From CAMYLR01 sp039590215 (GTDB lineage: Bacteria; Gemmatimonadota; Gemmatimonadetes; JACCXV01; JAHWKZ01): DNA of 28,282 bases. Positions 9,061 through 16,614 of the stretch are shown here, in pieces (positions within the stretch are counted from its first letter, which is position 1; each line of letters opens with the position of its first letter). The notes below the pieces were generated by a model. It worked only from the letters and a program-made list of their open reading frames with translations. It was not told the origin of the DNA and did no database searches. The stretch covers positions 1 to 28,282 of the forward strand of contig JBDHFX010000025.1 in assembly GCA_039590215.1 (NCBI GenBank). Direction: 5' to 3'. The translations under genes and the position numbers were made by a program.

Positions 9061-9171
9061 TCAACGGTTGCGCCGGTCTTTCCCGCTCCGTCGATCTGTG
9101 CTCGAACGCCGATCCCCGCCGGTGCGTCGCTCCGACCCATCGTGGCCCTGCTGGCTGGCTTCGTCGTTCAT
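9061..9171 (-). CDS. 36-residue Arg/Asp-rich peptide with repeated DRR motifs
   Basis: This short gene starts at ATG 9171 behind a strong AGGAGG site 7 bases upstream. After an acidic, Gln-rich first third, the peptide repeats an RR-x-x-x-DRR unit: SERRTGGDRR, then SSTDRR, then SGKDRR, ending in NR. Similar RR/DRR repeat tails occur in many small uncharacterised bacterial proteins; I know of no assigned function. It ends 28 bases before the preferred start (9032) of the dikinase and overlaps that gene's alternative start at 9140. It is probably the first gene of the unit and may be a leader peptide, an RNA- or polyanion-binding peptide, or simply a small protein. Confidence 0.6.
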   Translation of the reverse strand: MNDEASQQGHDGSERRTGGDRRSSTDRRSGKDRRNR

Positions 9172-9309
9172 GGCCGGTCCTCCTGCGCAGAGATGACCCC
9201 TGGTCAGATCAAAAACTGCCTCATACGGGACTCCCCAACAACCCTGCCAGCAACCCCAGGCTGATTCTCCCGGCCACCGGGTAGACGGGACCGGCGCAAG
9301 CCGACTCAG

Positions 9310-9315
9310 TAAGTT
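9310..9315 (+). promoter_or_regulatory. Candidate leaderless -10 box (TAAGTT) for malic enzyme
   Basis: TAAGTT ends 7 bases before ATG 9323, and the stretch between has no Shine-Dalgarno sequence. The position suits transcription starting at or next to the start codon. No -35 match is evident. This is one of several similar arrangements in the window. Confidence 0.35.
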
Positions 9316-9322
9316 ATCGGTG

Positions 9323-10939
9323 ATGAGAGGGCGCGAGATCCTCAATGATCCGATCCTCAACCGAGGCACTGCGTTCACGCAGGATGAGCGGGAACGGTTG
9401 GGACTCCAAGGTCTGTTGCCGCCTCGGGTCGAGACCCAGGAAGAGCAAGTCGCGCGCATCATCGAGAACTGCGATCGAAAACCGTCTGACATTGAGCGTT
9501 ACATCTTTCTGATGGCGCTCCAAGATCGAAATGAAGCGCTCTTCTACCGCACGATCATCGATCATCTTCGGAAGATCATGCCGTTGGTCTACACGCCGAC
9601 GGTAGGGCAGGCGGGCCAGGAGTACGGTCACATCTTTCGCAGCGCGCGAGGGTTGTACGTCACCGCCGAGGATCGCGGGTCGATCGACCGCGTGCTCGAT
9701 AATTGGGCCGAGCGTGACGTGCGAGTGATCGTCGTATCCGACGGTGAGCGGATTCTCGGTTTGGGCGATCTGGGAGCCAATGGGATGGTGATCCCGCTCG
9801 GGAAGCTCGCGTTGTATAGTGCGGCGGGGGGGGTCGATCCCGCCAAGACGCTGCCTATTCTGCTCGACGTCGGCACCAACAACGAGTCGCTACGCGCGGA
9901 CCCGATGTACTTGGGGTTGTGCCGACCGCGCCTGACCGGTGACGAGTACCTGGAGTTTGTCGACGAGTTCGTCGAAGCGGTGGGAACATCGTTTCCGAAT
10001 AGTCTTCTCCAGTTCGAGGATTTCTCGACTCCTAACGCGCACAAGCTTCTCAGCCGTTACCGCGATCGTCACTGCTCATTCAACGACGATATCCAGGGCA
10101 CGGCCGCAGTCGGACTAGCGGGTCTTCTCGCCGCACTGAGAATCACCGGTGGCGACTTGGTCGATCAACGCGTGGTGTTCCTCGGCGCCGGCTCCGCGAA
10201 CACCGGCATCGCCGAACTCTTGATTCACGCGCTGGTGGAGGCGGGTCTTAGTGTCGCCGATGCGCGCCGTCGCACCTGGCTCATGGATAGCAAGGGGTTG
10301 GTCGTCAGTTCGCGATCGAAATTGGCTTCGCATAAGCGCCCGTTCGCCCACGAACATGAACCGATCACGGACCTGCTTGGGGTCATCGAGGAGATCGCAC
10401 CGACCGCGTTGATCGGCGCGACGGGATACTTCGGGACGTTCGATCGCCCGGCGCTGGAGGCGATGGCGCGGATCAATCGGCGACCGATCGTCTTTGCGCT
10501 GTCGAACCCGACCTCCAAATCCGAGTGCACCGCCGAGCAAGCGTACGAGTGGACCGACGGTCGGGTGGTCTTTGCGAGCGGGAGCCCGTTCGACGCGGTC
10601 GAGTATGGCGGAAAGACGGTTTCCCCCGGTCAGGCGAACAACGTGTACGTGTTTCCGGGAGTGGGGCTGGGCGTGACGGTGAGTGAGGCGCGGCGCGTAA
10701 CCCGCGAGATGTTCCTGGATGCCGCCCGCGCGGTCGCCAGCACGGTCACGCAAGAGCAACTCGACGAAGGCTCGATCTTCCCACGACTTGCCGAGATTCG
10801 GAAGGTCTCGGCGGCGATCGCAGTAGCGGTATGTCGGCGTGCGGCCGAGCAAGGGTTGGTCCGCGCTGAGCTTCCGGCTGACCTCGAGGGTCACGTGCTC
10901 GCTTCGATGTACAGGCCGGAGTACACCCCAGTCGATTGA
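9323..10939 (+). CDS. maeA: NAD-type malic enzyme (malate dehydrogenase, oxaloacetate-decarboxylating)
   Basis: The enzyme oxidatively decarboxylates malate to pyruvate and CO2 in the cytoplasm, linking the TCA cycle to pyruvate. The 538-residue length fits the large eukaryote/E. coli SfcA-type class. Visible landmarks are MPLVYTPTVGQAGQ with the catalytic Tyr, ILGLGDLGANGMVIPLGKLALY with the catalytic Lys, the metal site QFEDFSTPNAHKLL and FNDDIQGTAAV, the Rossmann loop GAGSANTGIAELL, and ALSNPTSKSECT plus FASGSPF near the end. ATG 9323 is chosen over GTG 9320, which directly precedes it. There is no ribosome-binding site; a TANNNT box lies 7 bases upstream. NAD rather than NADP use is inferred from subfamily only. 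It stands alone, divergent from the dikinase unit, and any functional link (pyruvate/PEP supply) is speculative. Confidence 0.95.
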   Translation: MRGREILNDPILNRGTAFTQDERERLGLQGLLPPRVETQEEQVARIIENCDRKPSDIERYIFLMALQDRNEALFYRTIIDHLRKIMPLVYTPTVGQAGQEYGHIFRSARGLYVTAEDRGSIDRVLDNWAERDVRVIVVSDGERILGLGDLGANGMVIPLGKLALYSAAGGVDPAKTLPILLDVGTNNESLRADPMYLGLCRPRLTGDEYLEFVDEFVEAVGTSFPNSLLQFEDFSTPNAHKLLSRYRDRHCSFNDDIQGTAAVGLAGLLAALRITGGDLVDQRVVFLGAGSANTGIAELLIHALVEAGLSVADARRRTWLMDSKGLVVSSRSKLASHKRPFAHEHEPITDLLGVIEEIAPTALIGATGYFGTFDRPALEAMARINRRPIVFALSNPTSKSECTAEQAYEWTDGRVVFASGSPFDAVEYGGKTVSPGQANNVYVFPGVGLGVTVSEARRVTREMFLDAARAVASTVTQEQLDEGSIFPRLAEIRKVSAAIAVAVCRRAAEQGLVRAELPADLEGHVLASMYRPEYTPVD

Positions 10940-10942
10940 CGT

Positions 10943-10971
10943 TTGACACCCTCGGCGGGGCATGCTAGGGT
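10943..10971 (+). promoter_or_regulatory. Candidate sigma-70-type promoter reading into a gene-poor gap
   Basis: A perfect TTGACA (10943-10948) is followed after 17 bases by TAGGGT (10966-10971). It lies just after the malic enzyme stop and points into the 227-base gap before the 3' end of the minus-strand phosphatase. No convincing plus-strand gene follows. A 9-codon frame at about 11035, behind AACGGGGGACC, is the only ribosome-site-like start. A small RNA or an antisense transcript is possible. Confidence 0.45.
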
Positions 10972-11166
10972 GGGTTGATCGTGTAGGGCAAATCCTTACG
11001 CGACCATCCAAACGCATCCAGAGAACGGGGGACCATGCCGACTTCGAAGGTCAGTTCTCTCTGAGTAGCGGCGCTTGCGGCGATTATGGTCGGAACAGGG
11101 GATGTCTGCGAACCTGTGCGTCGAGTCGCATCTGCGAGAGTCGTTGGAGCAAGCACGATGTAGTAC

Positions 11167-12462
11167 TTACTGGGCGGCGGGCACGGCTCCTGGCTCGAGG
11201 GTCTTTCGCCGCTCCAGCGGGAGCGACACCGTGTACGAATCGATGACGCTGCCTTCGGTGTCGACGGCTTCTAGCCGGGTCGTGTAACCGTTGACGTGCA
11301 CCCGAACGTAATGGTAGACCTGCTCGGCGTAGGCGGTGAACCACTCGCTGCCAGTGCCGCGGAACGTGCGGCGACCACCGCCCCCACCGCTCACGACGTA
11401 CACTGTGCCGTAACCGTCTTGAACGATCTCGTCTCCGCGTAGCGATCGCGACCGCTGATAGTCGTGATCGTGGCCGCTAAATACGAAGTTGACTCCGTAC
11501 TCATCGGCCAACGGGGCGATCACGTCTTGGATATCGTCGTCCGATCCGTGGCCGCCGAACCCAGTGGCTGCGCTGTACGGTGCATGGTGAAAGAAAACGA
11601 AAATCCAGTCGACTCCGGGATCCGACCGAGCGGCCTCGAGTTGGCCAACTAGCCATTGATACGACTTGCCAGACGTATCGGTCAGGCTTCCGTACAGGCG
11701 ATCGTGTCGGTCCGACTCTTTTGTGTCGAGCGCGATAAAGCGGGCGTTTCCGTAATCGAACGCATGGTAGAACGGTGAGCCTGAGGCCCAGCCAGCCGGC
11801 GGAGTAAAGGCGGTGATGTAGGGCTGCCCCATCCGCGTCTTCAAGTCGTGATCGCCGGGTGTGGGGTAGAGCGGGGCCCTGCTGACCAGCGGCGCATAGA
11901 TGCGAAAGTGAGCGTGGGTGAGCTCATTCTCGGTGCCGGATTTGTAGGCGAGATCCCCGGTATGAAGGATAAGCGCGGGGTCCTCATTGTTGAGCTGTTG
12001 TGCCACCGCCAGCTGGCCCGCGTTGAGCGTGCCTGAATCCCCAAAAACCAAGAACGTGAATGGGTCCTTCGTCCCTGGGGAGGAGAAGGTTCGGAATGTC
12101 GCCGGCCCGGTCCACACCAAGTCGTCCGTTTGCACCTGGTACGTGTACGGGGTGGCGGGGCTCAGGTCCTTTAACAGAACGGTGTGATCGGTGGCTGGGC
12201 CAGGCAGGGGGACGGGGATTGTGTCGCCCGCGCCCCAGAATCGGAGGTTTGGGGTCGAAGGCTCGAACGTTCGCCAACGAACGATGGCCGAGGAATCGGT
12301 TACGGCGACGAGGTATGGTCGGCGTTCGAGTGCCCCGGGTGCCACGGGCCCGCCATCGAAGTTGGTGACCTCGGACACCGCGGAGCACGCGGCGAGCAGC
12401 AAAACAATCGCCGACACGATCGAGCGATAATGGTTGATTACGTTTCTACGATTCAGGGGCAT
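11167..12462 (-). CDS. Purple-acid-phosphatase-like metallophosphoesterase lipoprotein
   Basis: The 431-residue protein has a lipoprotein signal with lipobox LAAC (Cys26), a fibronectin-III-like beta domain (about 48-125, typical of purple acid phosphatases) and a calcineurin-type metallophosphoesterase domain. Metal-site motifs are GDSG (141-144), GDLAY (169-173), GDHD (203-206), FHHAPYS (from 291) and GHDHDYQR (330-337). The usual GNH motif is GDH here, so the bridging Asn is Asp. It probably removes phosphate from external organic phosphates at the cell surface. Its start lies inside the upstream amidase gene (17-base overlap), so translation is probably coupled. Substrate specificity cannot be read from sequence. 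Confidence 0.88.
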   Translation of the reverse strand: MPLNRRNVINHYRSIVSAIVLLLAACSAVSEVTNFDGGPVAPGALERRPYLVAVTDSSAIVRWRTFEPSTPNLRFWGAGDTIPVPLPGPATDHTVLLKDLSPATPYTYQVQTDDLVWTGPATFRTFSSPGTKDPFTFLVFGDSGTLNAGQLAVAQQLNNEDPALILHTGDLAYKSGTENELTHAHFRIYAPLVSRAPLYPTPGDHDLKTRMGQPYITAFTPPAGWASGSPFYHAFDYGNARFIALDTKESDRHDRLYGSLTDTSGKSYQWLVGQLEAARSDPGVDWIFVFFHHAPYSAATGFGGHGSDDDIQDVIAPLADEYGVNFVFSGHDHDYQRSRSLRGDEIVQDGYGTVYVVSGGGGGRRTFRGTGSEWFTAYAEQVYHYVRVHVNGYTTRLEAVDTEGSVIDSYTVSLPLERRKTLEPGAVPAAQ

Positions 12463-13318
12463 CGACTTCTACACTCGAAGGGCTGACCGGGTTCGTGCTG
12501 GTTAGCCACTGGGTGTACAGGTTTGGCCGCCGATCACGTAGGAACAGACGCCGCGCGTGTGAATCGTGCACCGCTTTCAAATCGAGGTCGGCGTACAGTA
12601 TGCGATCCTCCCCACTGGGGGAACGCGCCACGACCGTACCGTCGGGCGCACAAACGAACGACTCGCCACTGAAGGCGAGGCTTTCTTCTTTTCCTACCCG
12701 GTTGCAGAGGGCGACGAAATAGCCGTTTTGAAACGCCGCCACCCGCATCTCGGCTTCGTACAGACCATCCGGCCACTCGCCCGCCACGCCAGCTTGCGGT
12801 ACGACGACGATTTCGGCGCCGGATAGCGCCAGCGCGCGCATGTACTCAGGATAGTGGCGATCATAACAAATCGCGACTCCCACCGAGCCGACCGCGGTCG
12901 TGTAGACCGGGGCACCCGTGTCGCCGGGCGCATAGTAGTCTTGCTCGTGAAAACACGGGTAGTCGGTAATGTGAATCATCCGGGTTTTCCCTAGCAACGT
13001 GCCGTCAGCATCGATGACCGGCGATGTGTCGAAGGTTTTTTGACGGTCGCGCTCGAAGAGGTTGAGTACAACGACAACGCTGTGTTCGCGGGCGGCAGCG
13101 GTAAAGGCGTCGGTGAGGGGGCCTGGAACCGGCTGCGCGAGGCTGGCGACCGGACCGTCAGCCGGACGCTGCGGATGAAATCGTTCGAACGCCAGCTCGG
13201 CGAAACACACGAGCCGGGCGCCGTTTTGAGCGGCTTCCGCCAACGCGAAGAGTCCACGGGCGATGTTCTCGTCGCGATCGGGAGAGGCGTGCTGTTGGAT
13301 GAGTGCGATGCGAAGCAA
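12446..13318 (-). CDS. Carbon-nitrogen hydrolase (nitrilase superfamily)
   Basis: The 290-residue cytoplasmic enzyme carries the Glu-Lys-Cys triad of the nitrilase superfamily: Glu41 in FAELAF, Lys111 in LGKTRMIHI and Cys151 in VGVAICYDRHYPE. The segment HEQDYYAPGDTGAPVY resembles N-carbamoylputrescine amidase and beta-ureidopropionase, so an amidase acting on N-carbamoyl or omega-amide compounds is likeliest; true nitrile hydrolysis is less likely. The start is TTG 13318. An in-frame stop lies 12 codons upstream, no ribosome site is present, and a TAGATT box lies 7 bases upstream. It is the first gene of a two-gene unit with the phosphatase lipoprotein. Confidence 0.9.
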   Translation of the reverse strand: MLRIALIQQHASPDRDENIARGLFALAEAAQNGARLVCFAELAFERFHPQRPADGPVASLAQPVPGPLTDAFTAAAREHSVVVVLNLFERDRQKTFDTSPVIDADGTLLGKTRMIHITDYPCFHEQDYYAPGDTGAPVYTTAVGSVGVAICYDRHYPEYMRALALSGAEIVVVPQAGVAGEWPDGLYEAEMRVAAFQNGYFVALCNRVGKEESLAFSGESFVCAPDGTVVARSPSGEDRILYADLDLKAVHDSHARRLFLRDRRPNLYTQWLTSTNPVSPSSVEVDAPES

Positions 13319-13325
13319 GCGCCGT

Positions 13326-13331
13326 AATCTA
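13326..13331 (-). promoter_or_regulatory. Candidate leaderless -10 box (TAGATT) for the amidase gene
   Basis: On the minus strand TAGATT is separated by 7 bases from the TTG start at 13318, with no Shine-Dalgarno sequence between. It lies only 44 bases from the plus-strand TAGAAT box of the divergent gene, so the 69-base gap holds two back-to-back candidate promoters. Confidence 0.4.
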
Positions 13332-13375
13332 TCGCTTGGTACGAAGAGTGGTTAGCGGGGGCTCGCGCCGCGGTC

Positions 13376-13381
13376 TAGAAT
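13376..13381 (+). promoter_or_regulatory. Candidate leaderless -10 box (TAGAAT) for the membrane protein at 13388
   Basis: TAGAAT (five of six consensus bases) ends 6 bases before GTG 13388. There is no Shine-Dalgarno site, so the likely transcription start is the start codon itself. The -35 region is weak (TTAGCG, 18 bases upstream). Confidence 0.45.
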
Positions 13382-13387
13382 GCCGCC

Positions 13388-14035
13388 GTGATCACCGAGC
13401 CCACGACGACAATAACCGACTACGTGCTCGGGGGAGTCTTACTCGCGTGGGGCAGGATTGTGTGGCGTCAGGCCCGCATCGACGAGGTTTCAGCCGGCCG
13501 GTGGTGGGCGATCGGCTTCTTCGCGATTGCGCTGGCCGCTTTGACCGGCGGGACGGTTCACGGGTTTCGCGGTCCGCTCGGTCCGGGCTGGGAAGCGGTC
13601 CTCTGGAAGGCGAGCCTGTTCGGGATCGGCGGGTTCGCGTTCGCCGCGGTGATGACCGCAATCGCGGGCGGTGCGAACCGCCGGTGGCGACCGTTGCTGG
13701 CCTCGATCGCGGTGGTCGCTCTGGTGGGCTATGTGGCGTGGTTGGCGGGCCACCCAGAGTTTCGGTACGCGAGCACTGCTTCCGCGGTCGGGCTGGCGTG
13801 GTTACTGGCTCAGCAAGCGATTGGCTGGATCCATAATAGGATTCCGAGCGCGCCGTGGATTGCGACCGGTGTCGTAGCCGCCGCGGTAGGTGCTGTGATC
13901 CAGCAAGCCGGGCTGGCACCGCACCCGCGCTTCAACCACAACGACGTCTTTCACGTGATCCAGATGGGTAGTAGCTACCTGTTTTACCGCGGAGGGTTGT
14001 TGTTGACTGATCGCAACGGTGTGCGGGTCGCATGA
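13388..14035 (+). CDS. Seven-helix-type integral membrane protein (uncharacterised, DUF6962-like)
   Basis: The 215-residue protein has about seven hydrophobic segments spread over its length. It has conserved-looking His/Asp residues at helix ends: GGTVHGF near residue 58 and a C-terminal FNHNDVFHVIQM near 180-191. This pattern of buried His/Asp residues recalls the uncharacterised DUF6962 group and, more distantly, ceramidase-type (CREST) membrane hydrolases; I am not certain of either. It starts at GTG 13388 next to a leaderless-type promoter. Its stop overlaps the next gene's start by 4 bases (ATGA), so it is co-translated with the dehydratase. Confidence 0.75.
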   Translation: MITEPTTTITDYVLGGVLLAWGRIVWRQARIDEVSAGRWWAIGFFAIALAALTGGTVHGFRGPLGPGWEAVLWKASLFGIGGFAFAAVMTAIAGGANRRWRPLLASIAVVALVGYVAWLAGHPEFRYASTASAVGLAWLLAQQAIGWIHNRIPSAPWIATGVVAAAVGAVIQQAGLAPHPRFNHNDVFHVIQMGSSYLFYRGGLLLTDRNGVRVA

Positions 14036-14994
14036 GCGGGTTGGCCATCACCACCGCCGACGTGACGGCGGCCTGCGAGCGCATCGCGAACGGCGTTCAC
14101 CGGACACCGGTCATGACCTCGCGGTTGCTGGACGAGATCGCCGGACGGCACCTCTTTTTCAAATGCGAGAACCTCCAGCGTGGCGGATCGTTCAAGATCC
14201 GCGGCGCGACCAATAAGTTGCTCCAGCTAAGCGACGGCGCGCGACAGCGTGGGGTGGTCGCTTACTCGTCCGGAAACCATGCCCAGGGGGTGGCGCTGGC
14301 TGCACGTGGTCTGGGCGTCAGCGCGGTGATCGTGATGGCAGCCGACGCGCCGAGCGGCAAGATCGACGCCACGCGGGGATACGGAGCCGACATCGTGATG
14401 TACGACCGCCGCACCGATGATCGTGAAGCAATCGCCGCAGAGATAGTGGAACGCGACGGGCGCGTCTTGGTTCCACCGTACGATGACCCGGCGATCATCG
14501 CCGGTCAGGGAACGGCGACGCTCGAGCTCCTGCAAGACGTTGCCGATCTGGACGCGGTTGTCGCGCCCGTTGGCGGTGGCGGTTTGTTGGCCGGTGCCGC
14601 GTTGGCGGCGGCGGGCCAGGATCGGCCGGTGCCGGCGTTTGGTGCCGAGCCTGAAACGGCAGACGACACCGCGCGCTCGCTCGAGGTCGGTGAGCGGGTC
14701 GGCATCGGGCCGCCCGAGACGATCGCCGATGGGGCTCGAGTTCAGATGCCGGGCGAGCTGACGTTCCCGATCGTTCGCGAGCTGGCGGCGGGTGTGGTCC
14801 GGGTCCCCGAGGCCGCGATCGTCCGTGCGATGACGCTGGTCATGACGCGCATGAAGCTGGTCGTCGAGCCTACCGGTGCGCTGGCTGCTGCCGCCGCGCT
14901 CGAAGGGCTTCTGCCGGCCGATGTTCAGCGCGTGGGTGTCATCCTATCGGGCGGCAACATCGACTTGGAAACGCTGGGTCAGATCGTCGGCTAA
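14032..14994 (+). CDS. PLP-dependent threonine/serine dehydratase (or serine racemase)
   Basis: This is a fold-type II PLP enzyme of 320 residues. Lys55 in GGSFKIRGA forms the Schiff base, SSGNHAQG (79-86) binds the substrate carboxylate and VGGGGLLAG (181-189) cups the cofactor phosphate. There is no C-terminal ACT-like regulatory domain. That fits catabolic threonine dehydratase, L-serine dehydratase or serine racemase rather than biosynthetic IlvA. The reaction would be threonine to 2-oxobutyrate (or serine to pyruvate) plus ammonia. ATG 14032 overlaps the previous stop by 4 bases. Its 3' end is antisense to a possible 50-residue peptide gene on the minus strand. Confidence 0.92.
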   Translation: MSGLAITTADVTAACERIANGVHRTPVMTSRLLDEIAGRHLFFKCENLQRGGSFKIRGATNKLLQLSDGARQRGVVAYSSGNHAQGVALAARGLGVSAVIVMAADAPSGKIDATRGYGADIVMYDRRTDDREAIAAEIVERDGRVLVPPYDDPAIIAGQGTATLELLQDVADLDAVVAPVGGGGLLAGAALAAAGQDRPVPAFGAEPETADDTARSLEVGERVGIGPPETIADGARVQMPGELTFPIVRELAAGVVRVPEAAIVRAMTLVMTRMKLVVEPTGALAAAAALEGLLPADVQRVGVILSGGNIDLETLGQIVG

Positions 14995-15096
14995 CTGCGA
15001 CAAGAGCGAAGCTCGCTGGAGGCGTCGGCCAGTTTGGCCCGCCGGCGAGGTCGGCACGCCCAACGCCACTACCAATGCGATGAGAACAATCCTCAT
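14944..15096 (-). CDS. Possible 50-residue secreted peptide coupled to the FAD oxidase
   Basis: The ATG at 15096 overlaps the TGA stop of the FAD oxidase in an ATGA arrangement. The frame then runs 50 codons to TAG at 14944. Residues 1-20 look like a Sec signal (MRIVLIALVVALGVPTSPAG), and a short basic/amphipathic tail follows. The last 51 bases lie antisense within the dehydratase gene. Coupling and the signal sequence argue for a real gene. Its small size and overlap leave chance, or the truncated 5' end of a former larger gene, as alternatives. I recognise no family. Confidence 0.4.
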   Translation of the reverse strand: MRIVLIALVVALGVPTSPAGQTGRRLQRASLLSQLADDLTQRFQVDVAAR

Positions 15097-16586
15097 GCGA
15101 ACAGCTCACGGTAGTGGCGGTACCAGTCGCTCTGAAACCGCTCGGCCGGATCGTACACTTGCTTGAGTCCCAAGAATCGGGGGAAGAGCGGATAAGCCGC
15201 CTCGACCTGCTCACGGGTGGCGAACCGATGATAGGTCAGGAAAAACGATCCCTCCCTCGCTAACGCTTCATCGATCAACGCGCGAAACGCGGTTCCCGAT
15301 CGCTGGAGACCCTCGGGCGTGTGCTCGGTGTGGAGGTTGAACACGATGCACGCGTAGCGACGGGACGCCCACGGCAGAAACGTCTCGACGTCGGGCTCGA
15401 TGAGCCGCACCGTGCCGTAGACTACACGAACGCCGCTTGCACGCAATCGCCGCGCCGCGGCGGCCATGAAATCGGCCAGCTGCTCGGGCGGGACGTACAA
15501 CTCGGAGATTACCTCGGTCGCCGGGGCGGGCGCCGACAACAGCTGATCGAGTTCGACGTGGTACCCCTCGCGGTAGTACCCGAGCTGCTGCGTATCCGCC
15601 CAGTAGATCTGCCCGTTGGTCTTCAAGTAATGATCGACGTACGCTTTCAACGCATCCGAAGGCCTGGTATGCGCCAGAACAAGCAGCTCTTCCCAGTCTC
15701 GGGATGCGAGCCTCCGTTGATCGGGTGGGATCAGCCTCGCTAGCGAAACCGGCCGATAGGTGGAGAGGATCCCGCGTCGGAGAAACTCGGGCTCGGATGC
15801 GGGGTCGATCCCAAACTGGAAGTCGCCGTAGAGGTGACCGTCGGCGATCCGCTCGCGCATGAGGTCGGGTATCTCTTCGATCATCGCTTCGCGCACAAAC
15901 CGCTCGACCTTGCGACGCGGCGTAAGCCGGAGGGTCACCCGCGCAATGACGCCGAACAGGCCGTAGCCACCGACCGCCAAGCGGAACAAGTTGCGGTTTT
16001 CCTGGCGGCTCACGGTGTGAACCTGGCCGTCACCGTCGACCAGGATGAACCGCTCGACGTCGGCCACGATCGGTGGCCGAGTCAACACCCGGCCGTGCGC
16101 ATTGGCAGCCAGTGTCCCGCCGATCGAGAGCCGGTCAGCCCCGGTCTGTTTTTGCACGATGCCCCAGCCCGAACCGTCGCCCTCCCAAGTTGTCTCGAGA
16201 AACGCAAACACGTCTGGCCAAAACATGCCGGCGTCGACAGTGAGCAGCCCGCGCTCGGTGTCAAAGTCGCGCACGAGGCTGAGCGCACGCATGTCGAGCA
16301 GCCACCCGTCGCGCAAAAACTGCTGGCCACCCATCGCGTGCCGTCCGCCGGCGATTGCCAAGTTCTGGCCGGCGTCGCGAGCGGCGACGACCGCCGCTTG
16401 CACATCGTCCGTCGATTGCGGGACGATGATGCGTTCGACCCAAGTCTCGTTGAGGCGAGCGTGAACGTCGTTTACGCGTTCCCCGGTTGGGGCGCGGACC
16501 ACACGCTCGGTCGCGCCGGATGCACACGCCCAGGCGCCGATCGGAGTGGCAGCTAGGAAACGGAGAAATTCGCGTCGGGTCCCCAT
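15093..16586 (-). CDS. Tat-exported FAD-linked oxidase (GULO/alditol-oxidase-like)
   Basis: The protein (497 residues from ATG 16586; GTG 16592 is an alternative) begins with a twin-arginine signal, TRREFLRFLAATP. A PCMH-type FAD-binding domain follows: IVPQSTDDVQAAV, AIAGGRHAMGGQ and DRLSIGGTLAANAHGR. The His in GGRHAMGG is where related enzymes attach FAD covalently. The C-terminal half resembles the oxidases that act on sugar lactones or alditols and ends in LKQVYDPAERF, a common end for this class. A periplasmic oxidase for a sugar, alditol or lactone is likely; the substrate is unknown. It is divergent from the membrane gene at 16615, with only 28 bases between the starts, and has no Shine-Dalgarno site. 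Confidence 0.9.
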   Translation of the reverse strand: MGTRREFLRFLAATPIGAWACASGATERVVRAPTGERVNDVHARLNETWVERIIVPQSTDDVQAAVVAARDAGQNLAIAGGRHAMGGQQFLRDGWLLDMRALSLVRDFDTERGLLTVDAGMFWPDVFAFLETTWEGDGSGWGIVQKQTGADRLSIGGTLAANAHGRVLTRPPIVADVERFILVDGDGQVHTVSRQENRNLFRLAVGGYGLFGVIARVTLRLTPRRKVERFVREAMIEEIPDLMRERIADGHLYGDFQFGIDPASEPEFLRRGILSTYRPVSLARLIPPDQRRLASRDWEELLVLAHTRPSDALKAYVDHYLKTNGQIYWADTQQLGYYREGYHVELDQLLSAPAPATEVISELYVPPEQLADFMAAAARRLRASGVRVVYGTVRLIEPDVETFLPWASRRYACIVFNLHTEHTPEGLQRSGTAFRALIDEALAREGSFFLTYHRFATREQVEAAYPLFPRFLGLKQVYDPAERFQSDWYRHYRELFA

Positions 16587-16602
16587 CGTCACGGTCGCAA
16601 CT

Positions 16603-16609
16603 TATCATA
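16603..16609. promoter_or_regulatory. Overlapping divergent -10 boxes (TATCAT plus strand, TATGAT minus strand)
   Basis: On the plus strand TATCAT (16603-16608) ends 6 bases before ATG 16615. On the minus strand TATGAT (16609-16604) ends 11 bases before GTG 16592. Neither start has a ribosome-binding site. Both genes would be read from the same seven bases, so they are likely to compete or to be regulated together. Confidence 0.4.
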
Positions 16610-16614
16610 CCCGG

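Noticed and set aside
10115..11017. 300-codon frame on the minus strand opposite malic enzyme
   Set aside because: Arg/His/Pro-rich composition typical of an antisense shadow in GC-rich DNA; the plus strand encodes a complete, well-conserved malic enzyme.
10962..11246. 94-codon frame after the promoter at 10943
   Set aside because: No ribosome site, atypical composition, and its second half is antisense to the phosphatase gene.
15834..16556. 240-codon frame on the plus strand
   Set aside because: Antisense shadow of the Tat FAD oxidase.
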